DNA from: Candidatus Gerdarchaeota archaeon
GTDB lineage: Archaea; Asgardarchaeota; Heimdallarchaeia; JABLTI01
Assembly (NCBI GenBank): GCA_016840945.1
Contig: JAEORJ010000139.1
Coordinates: 1 to 10,429, forward strand
DNA length: 10,429 nt
Direction: 5' to 3'
In this document: piece after piece, positions 6,419-10,429 of the stretch
How the letters are laid out: each line of letters starts with the position of its first letter
Position numbering within the stretch: the stretch's first letter is position 1
Notes under the pieces: model-generated
Database searches by the model: none
Seen by the model: only the letters and a program-made list of their open reading frames with translations
Told to the model about the DNA's origin: nothing
Position numbers and translations under genes: made by a program

Positions 6419-7548
6419 ACAATTCTCAAATTATCAGTCAAGAATTTTTTAGCAATATCTGAAAAATATGGCATTGAATGAGTAAAGAACAACTTCCATC
6501 CTTTGCATAAAACACTCAATGTTTTTGGTGATAACCCATCCTTCACCCATCGATTTTTCTGACAGTCACCATGACAGATGTCCAAAAAAGAACAAGTTTG
6601 ACATAACTTATTCCATTGCGCTTTTTTCTCTCCGAACTGTGAATATTTAGCAGAATGTAGTAAATCTTTCCAATTATCAATTATAATATTCCCTAAATTT
6701 AGCTCTTCTTTAACAAAGAAATCACAGGGATAGATATCACCATTGTATTCAACTACCAGATATTTGCAACAATTAACACCCATCTGACAAGCGTTTACTC
6801 TCCCATTAACCAGATACTCTAAAATAGAATCAAAAAGTCTTATAGAGATAGTTTTGGTATCACCATTCATCCATTCATTAAAAATATTAATTAGAAAATT
6901 TCCCCATTCTTCACCCGAAATCGAATAATGTTGTAATTGATTATTTTGATCGAATTCAACACAAGGAATGTATTGATGGTAATTGAATCCTTCATTTTTC
7001 AAGTAGTGATAAATCTCAACTGGTTTTTTTACATTATAGTTTGTTACCATTGTAAGGATGTTAAAATTAACATTATTTCTTCTAAGTGTTTCTATTCCGC
7101 GTAAAACTTGTGTTTGTGTTGGCTTATTACCAATAGTTTTTCTGTAGTGATCATGAATATTTGCAGGACCATCAAGACTCACTCCTAACAAGAAATTGTA
7201 TTGTCTGAAAAACGCAGCTAATTCATCATCAATTAATATCCCATTGGTTTGAAGAACATTTGTTACAATCGAACCACTTCGACCATATTTTTGCTGTATT
7301 TGTACTACTTTTTTGAAAAACTCCAATCCCATTAATGTTGGCTCCCCACCTTGCCAAATGAACGTATAGTTTGATTGCTCTGTTTCCATGTATTTAGCAA
7401 TCAATGTGTTCAATACTTCATCTGACATTCGAGTTTTCTTTTGAGCTGGATCCAAATGCTCTAGATAGAAACAATACTTGCACCTGAGATTGCAATCAGC
7501 TGATGCAGGTTTTATTAGTAATTGGAATTGAGTTTGTTTATTCATCAT
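6415..7548 (-). CDS. Radical SAM/SPASM anaerobic sulfatase-maturating enzyme
   Basis: A 377-residue protein matching anaerobic sulfatase-maturating enzymes (anSME) along its whole length. It oxidises a Cys or Ser in a sulfatase CxPSR motif to the catalytic formylglycine, using S-adenosylmethionine and no oxygen. The radical SAM cluster motif is C19-x3-C23-x2-C26 in KPASADCNLRCKYCFYL, with GGEP at 67-70 for SAM binding and SLDGP at 124-128. The SPASM part carries the ligands for two extra 4Fe-4S clusters: C254, C260, C275, C316, C319, C325, C329 and C348, plus C261. The YPCDFF segment holds Asp276, which aligns with the proposed catalytic base of characterised anSMEs. It lies divergent from the Cys-type sulfatase gene, 154 bases away, its obvious substrate. 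The start could be ATG 7548 or the adjacent ATG 7545. Its stop overlaps that of the Cys-rich gene. It is cytoplasmic, since no export signal is present. Confidence 0.92.
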   Translation of the reverse strand: MMNKQTQFQLLIKPASADCNLRCKYCFYLEHLDPAQKKTRMSDEVLNTLIAKYMETEQSNYTFIWQGGEPTLMGLEFFKKVVQIQQKYGRSGSIVTNVLQTNGILIDDELAAFFRQYNFLLGVSLDGPANIHDHYRKTIGNKPTQTQVLRGIETLRRNNVNFNILTMVTNYNVKKPVEIYHYLKNEGFNYHQYIPCVEFDQNNQLQHYSISGEEWGNFLINIFNEWMNGDTKTISIRLFDSILEYLVNGRVNACQMGVNCCKYLVVEYNGDIYPCDFFVKEELNLGNIIIDNWKDLLHSAKYSQFGEKKAQWNKLCQTCSFLDICHGDCQKNRWVKDGLSPKTLSVLCKGWKLFFTHSMPYFSDIAKKFLTDNLRIV

Positions 7549-7673
7549 AAAACCAACTATATTTTCTCTTCAAATGTTTGAGTCCATACAGCACAATCAT
7601 TCATTTTACTTGACCAAAATAGTACTATTACATTATTAGTTTTTCCACTATAGATGATAGTTCTCAGTAAGAA

Positions 7674-7687
7674 TTATATTTATAATA
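7674..7687 (+). promoter_or_regulatory. TATA box of the sulfatase gene, probably leaderless
   Basis: TATATTTATAATA lies 16-29 bases before the ATG at 7703. With the usual 25-27 base spacing the transcript would start at or next to the ATG, and no ribosome site is seen in between, which suggests leaderless translation. The ATG at 7692 runs into a stop after four codons, so it is not the start. Confidence 0.5.
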
Positions 7688-7702
7688 AAATATGTTTAGA
7701 CT

Positions 7703-9274
7703 ATGACCAAACGCCCCAATATAGTATTAATTTTAGCTGATGAAATGCGTGGAGATACTATAAACAATTTGAATGTAAAAACACCGAATCTTCAATCACT
7801 TAAAGAAGATGGTGGAGTAATTTTTTCTGAGAATTATTCCATCAGTCCAATTTGTGGCCCTTCCCGATGTGGTATTTTTACTGGGCAATATGTTCATACT
7901 AGTGGTCATAGAAGTTTATTCCAATTACTACAACCAAATGAAGAAAATCTCCTCAAAATATTAAAAAATAATGGCTATGAGGTGGTTTGGGTTGGAAGGA
8001 ATGATTTATTCCAAAAAGAGACTGGTAAGCAGAGTATCCATAAAAGAATCACTCATATGAGAACTCTAGTAAAAAGAGTTATCTTTAAATTACCTTTAAA
8101 AACAAAAATCAAACTTCTTTGGGAAGCATTTAGAATTTATGTTTTGAAAAAATATTCAATGTTGGAATCTAAGATTTTTGAAATAATGAAACCTTATTTC
8201 AAAAATAATCCATTTTCCATGGATGATCCACACAGAAATTCATTTTATTTTGGTGAAAAAACTAAGTTACAAGCTGAATATGATCCTGATGAAATGCTTA
8301 CTGAAAGAACACTAAAATATCTGGGATCAAGACATAATAAGAGACGAAGAAAACCACTTTGTCTTTACATTGCTTTTTGGTCACCTCATCCCCCTTATAC
8401 TATAGAGGACCCATATTTTTCTATGTACGACCGGAAATCAATACCAAATCCTATAACCACTAATTTTGATGATAAACCTAAATTTATGAAATTACTGCAT
8501 GAACGGTATCGATTAAATGAGCTTAAAAATGATGATTTCAAGGAAATTAGGGCAACCTATTACGGGATGATTACTAAACTAGATGATTTAATTGGTAAAA
8601 TTATCAGTAAATTCAAAGAAATAGATATGTATGATAATACAGCCTTTTTCTTTTCATCAGACCATGGTGATTACGCAGGTGATTACAAGTTAACTGAGAA
8701 GTGGGCAACAGGAATGCATGATAGTCTCATTCATGTTCCACTAATAGTGAAAATTCCAGGATTAACCCCCCCAGTTAATATAATCAATGGACTAACCCAA
8801 ACAATTGATATTTTCCCAACCATCCTAGAAATTGCTAAAATTGATACCAACTATACTCATTTTGGTAAATCGCTTATCCCGATAATTAAAAATGAAGTCT
8901 CACAACATAGAGACGAGGTATTTGCAGCAGGTGGTTATGATACTCGAGAACCACAATGTTTCGAACATATTCTAAGTTCAGAAGAACATCCCTATATTGG
9001 AATTTATTTCAATAAAATTGAAATGCAAAAGACAATGCCAGAAATTGTCTGTCGAACCCAAATAATTAGAACACTTGAATGGAAACTAGTAATGAGAAGT
9101 GTGAAAAATCAAGGAGAGGAGTTGTATAACCTTAAAGATGATCCCAATGAATTAAATAATCTCATAAATGATTTGAAATACAAAGAAATAATTGAGAATC
9201 TAAGGGAGAAATTAATTCGTTTCTATATAAGAACAAGTGATAATCCTCATTGGTCACATAAAAGAGAAGCTTAA
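7703..9274 (+). CDS. Cys-type sulfatase (formylglycine-dependent, S1-like), cytoplasmic
   Basis: A 523-residue sulfatase of the alkaline-phosphatase superfamily, hydrolysing a sulfate ester (or a related ester) of unknown substrate. It opens PNIVLILADEMRGD with metal-binding Asp13 (Glu14 at the usual second Asp). Cys51 in the CGPSR signature is the residue to be converted to formylglycine, with Arg55. WSPHPPY holds His229, SSDHGD supplies metal ligands Asp320 and His321, and Lys333 lies in TEKW. The C-terminal LYNLKDDPNELNNL is typical of the family. The usual GKWH-type motif after the third strand reads GRNDLF (98-103), so Lys and His are replaced. A basic, helical insertion at about 109-175 precedes the next core strand. 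There is no signal peptide, unlike many sulfatases, so it should act inside the cell. The divergent gene encodes the anaerobic maturase needed for a Cys-type enzyme. It converges with the CGGC gene after 50 bases. Confidence 0.93.
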   Translation: MTKRPNIVLILADEMRGDTINNLNVKTPNLQSLKEDGGVIFSENYSISPICGPSRCGIFTGQYVHTSGHRSLFQLLQPNEENLLKILKNNGYEVVWVGRNDLFQKETGKQSIHKRITHMRTLVKRVIFKLPLKTKIKLLWEAFRIYVLKKYSMLESKIFEIMKPYFKNNPFSMDDPHRNSFYFGEKTKLQAEYDPDEMLTERTLKYLGSRHNKRRRKPLCLYIAFWSPHPPYTIEDPYFSMYDRKSIPNPITTNFDDKPKFMKLLHERYRLNELKNDDFKEIRATYYGMITKLDDLIGKIISKFKEIDMYDNTAFFFSSDHGDYAGDYKLTEKWATGMHDSLIHVPLIVKIPGLTPPVNIINGLTQTIDIFPTILEIAKIDTNYTHFGKSLIPIIKNEVSQHRDEVFAAGGYDTREPQCFEHILSSEEHPYIGIYFNKIEMQKTMPEIVCRTQIIRTLEWKLVMRSVKNQGEELYNLKDDPNELNNLINDLKYKEIIENLREKLIRFYIRTSDNPHWSHKREA

Positions 9275-9324
9275 AGAAATTTCATGAAAAATTAAAAATT
9301 ATTACAAATGATTGTTTTTTCACT

Positions 9325-9816
9325 TTAATTTTTGATTGTTAATTCCTTTTTTAATAATTGTACATACGAATCTTTTGATGAATCATACTTGTCAGTTTCT
9401 TCAGGAACAAGGAGATCAAATTTCTTCATTAATTCCCAATGATAGGTCGTCCAATCACCTACTTTTTCATGCATGGTGATATAATTGGTTGGCATTGGAT
9501 GTGTCCCAACAATTACTGGTAAGCCTGTTTGTTCTTCTACAAATTTAATATGGGTTGGTAAATATTTGCAAGGGGGATAACCTGCTAATAATCCTGTAGC
9601 AAAATGAATTGCTTCTGCACCATGTTTTTTCATTCCACAAATGGAAGCTTCAAAATTACCTCCCGGGCATCCTCCACAACTTGTATAGGCTACAACCTCT
9701 AAAGGTTCTTCCTTTGGATATCGTTTAAATGCCCCTTCTCGATTATTAACAGCACGAAAACATTTTGCCCCATCACAAGAGCTATAACGACCACAGATGA
9801 TAATACCAATTTTCAT
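9325..9816 (-). CDS. CGGC-domain protein (putative metal- or redox-active Cys protein)
   Basis: A 163-residue protein of the CGGC domain family, named for a Cys-Gly-Gly-Cys motif. MKIGIIICGR forms the first strand, with Cys8, Cys14 and Cys19. The signature TSCGGCPGGN gives Cys47 and Cys50, and further cysteines lie at 60 (ASICGMKKHGAEAIHFATG) and 83 (PPCKYLP). GTHPMP near 105-109 may contribute His106. The cysteine set suggests metal or Fe-S binding, or thiol redox chemistry; the family has no settled function. The start is ATG 9816, because GGGGGAG (9827-9821) sits four bases upstream; a longer frame from 9834 has no such site and would add six non-family residues. A TATA-like box near 9850-9859 fits a leader of about a dozen bases. 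The gene is divergent from the flavodoxin-like gene. No signal peptide is seen. Confidence 0.82.
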   Translation of the reverse strand: MKIGIIICGRYSSCDGAKCFRAVNNREGAFKRYPKEEPLEVVAYTSCGGCPGGNFEASICGMKKHGAEAIHFATGLLAGYPPCKYLPTHIKFVEEQTGLPVIVGTHPMPTNYITMHEKVGDWTTYHWELMKKFDLLVPEETDKYDSSKDSYVQLLKKELTIKN

Positions 9817-9820
9817 ATAA

Positions 9821-9827
9821 CTCCCCC
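9821..9827 (-). promoter_or_regulatory. Ribosome binding site GGGGGAG deciding the CGGC gene start
   Basis: On the minus strand a GGGGGAG run lies four bases before ATG 9816. It selects MKIGIII over the upstream in-frame start at 9834, which lies before the site. Confidence 0.6.
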
Positions 9828-9849
9828 AAATCACGAGGTAATTCCTTTG

Positions 9850-9860
9850 CTATATTTAAG
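9850..9860 (-). promoter_or_regulatory. TATA box of the CGGC gene
   Basis: On the minus strand CTTAAATATAG is TATA-like. A start of transcription about 26 bases downstream would fall near 9829, just before the GGGGGAG ribosome site, giving a short leader as for the Fe-S reductase gene. Confidence 0.45.
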
Positions 9861-9908
9861 AGTATTGAAGAGTTGGTGACTTTTCACACAATGAAAAAAA
9901 GCAAAAAA

Positions 9909-9919
9909 AATTATAAATT
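9909..9919 (+). promoter_or_regulatory. TATA box of the flavodoxin-like gene, probably leaderless
   Basis: AATTATAAATT is centred about 29 bases before ATG 9943, with no ribosome site between. This is the spacing expected for a leaderless or nearly leaderless archaeal transcript. Confidence 0.5.
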
Positions 9920-9942
9920 TTAATTCGAAATAAATCCTCATT

Positions 9943-10425
9943 ATGAAAGCTTTAATTATCTATTATACAATGAGTGGAAGGACGAAGAGAACAGCCTTAG
10001 CAATAGGTACTGGATTAACAAATTATGAAGTGGTTTATTTTCCAGTTGAATTAAAAGGTAAATTTATCGAAAAAATAAAGCAATTTGATAAATTTGAGAA
10101 AGGAGATTTTTCAGCAATTGAAGCTGAATTAAGCACACTTAACGCAGCTGCGTATGATTTACTCCTATTTGGAATGCCTACATATGGTTCAAAACCTCCT
10201 GGTACCTTTAATGAGATTTTAAAACGTTTAGCTGATCTAAGTGGTAAAAATGTCATTATCTTTGCAACTGCTCGTTTTAGTGGTAGAAAAAATCTTGAAT
10301 ATATGAAAGAGAAAATCCAAACGATTGGTGGACAAATTATTAATCAAGCAAATTTCAGAAGATTCTTTTACCTAGGTGTAAGAAAAGCTAAAAAATTTGG
10401 TTTAGAAATAAATGAGTTTAAGTAA
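9943..10425 (+). CDS. Flavodoxin-like FMN protein
   Basis: A 160-residue protein with the flavodoxin fold pattern. MKALIIYYTMSGRTKRTA contains the FMN phosphate loop T9-M-S-G-R-T14 directly after the first strand. YDLLLFGMPTYGSKPPGTF (71-89) holds the loop with Pro79-Thr80-Tyr81-Gly82 that packs on the isoalloxazine ring. KNVIIFATARFSGR (102-115) is the third FMN loop region. The length and plan fit a single-domain flavodoxin or flavodoxin-family NADPH/quinone oxidoreductase-like protein; short-chain electron transfer is the likely role. No signal peptide is seen. The stretch at about 32-60 between the second and third strands (FPVELKGKFIEKIKQFDKFEKG) is charged and helical and may set partner specificity. 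It lies divergent from the CGGC gene with 126 bases between, so the two could share control. The last four bases of the window lie past its stop. Confidence 0.87.
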   Translation: MKALIIYYTMSGRTKRTALAIGTGLTNYEVVYFPVELKGKFIEKIKQFDKFEKGDFSAIEAELSTLNAAAYDLLLFGMPTYGSKPPGTFNEILKRLADLSGKNVIIFATARFSGRKNLEYMKEKIQTIGGQIINQANFRRFFYLGVRKAKKFGLEINEFK

Positions 10426-10429
10426 TTGA

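Noticed and set aside
9275..9324. A defined bidirectional terminator between the sulfatase and CGGC genes
   Set aside because: T runs are present (such as TTTTTT near 9315-9320), but the region is uniformly AT-rich and no distinct tract stands out for both strands.
9876..9887. GTGA-CTTT-TCAC inverted repeat between the CGGC and flavodoxin genes
   Set aside because: A four-base arm is too short in AT-rich DNA to call an operator.

Overview
The window looks archaeal. It is AT-rich (roughly one third G+C by eye). Several genes have A/T-only TATA-like boxes about 25-30 bases before the inferred transcript start, followed either by no leader or by a very short leader with a GGTGAT- or GGAG-type ribosome site. 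The large surface protein has the archaeal plan of a signal peptide, beta-rich N-glycosylation-prone ectodomain, one C-terminal membrane helix and an Arg/Lys-rich tail. The style of this protein and of the cytoplasmic RdhA-like reductase resembles Asgard archaea of the Loki/Heimdall type. That placement is inference from style and needs a marker gene or protein search.

Layout. At the left edge, leftward, is the N-terminal 137 residues of an aspartate/glutamate racemase-family protein that runs out of the window. Divergent from it are an eight-repeat TPR protein and a barstar-like small protein. Converging on these are a cytoplasmic two-cluster Fe-S reductase related to reductive dehalogenases and epoxyqueuosine reductase and, further upstream on the same strand, an 894-residue membrane-anchored surface protein built from three related jelly-roll-like modules and two Ig-like domains. 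A rightward Cys-rich protein of unknown function (CxxCxxCxxC plus CxxC) meets tail-to-tail with a leftward radical SAM/SPASM anaerobic sulfatase-maturating enzyme. Divergent from the latter is a Cys-type sulfatase. The right edge holds a leftward CGGC-domain protein and a divergent flavodoxin-like protein.

How the genes fit together. The clearest functional unit is the sulfatase (Cys51 in a CGPSR motif) with its likely activator. The maturase would oxidise that Cys to formylglycine without oxygen, which fits an anaerobe. Neither has a signal peptide, so sulfate ester removal should be intracellular. The Fe-S reductase, maturase, CGGC protein and flavodoxin give the region an anaerobic redox flavour, but they sit in separate transcription units and no single pathway is shown. 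The surface protein might bind glycans, which would connect loosely with sulfatase activity; this is speculative. No RNA genes, insertion sequences, CRISPR arrays or origins were seen. No gene-free stretch exceeds 300 bases; the longest are about 150-195 bases.

Most worth following up are the orphan barstar homologue in an archaeal setting, the uncharacterised Cys-rich protein beside the maturase, the atypical sulfatase pocket, the Ala at the usual first catalytic position of the racemase, and the threefold repeat of the surface protein.
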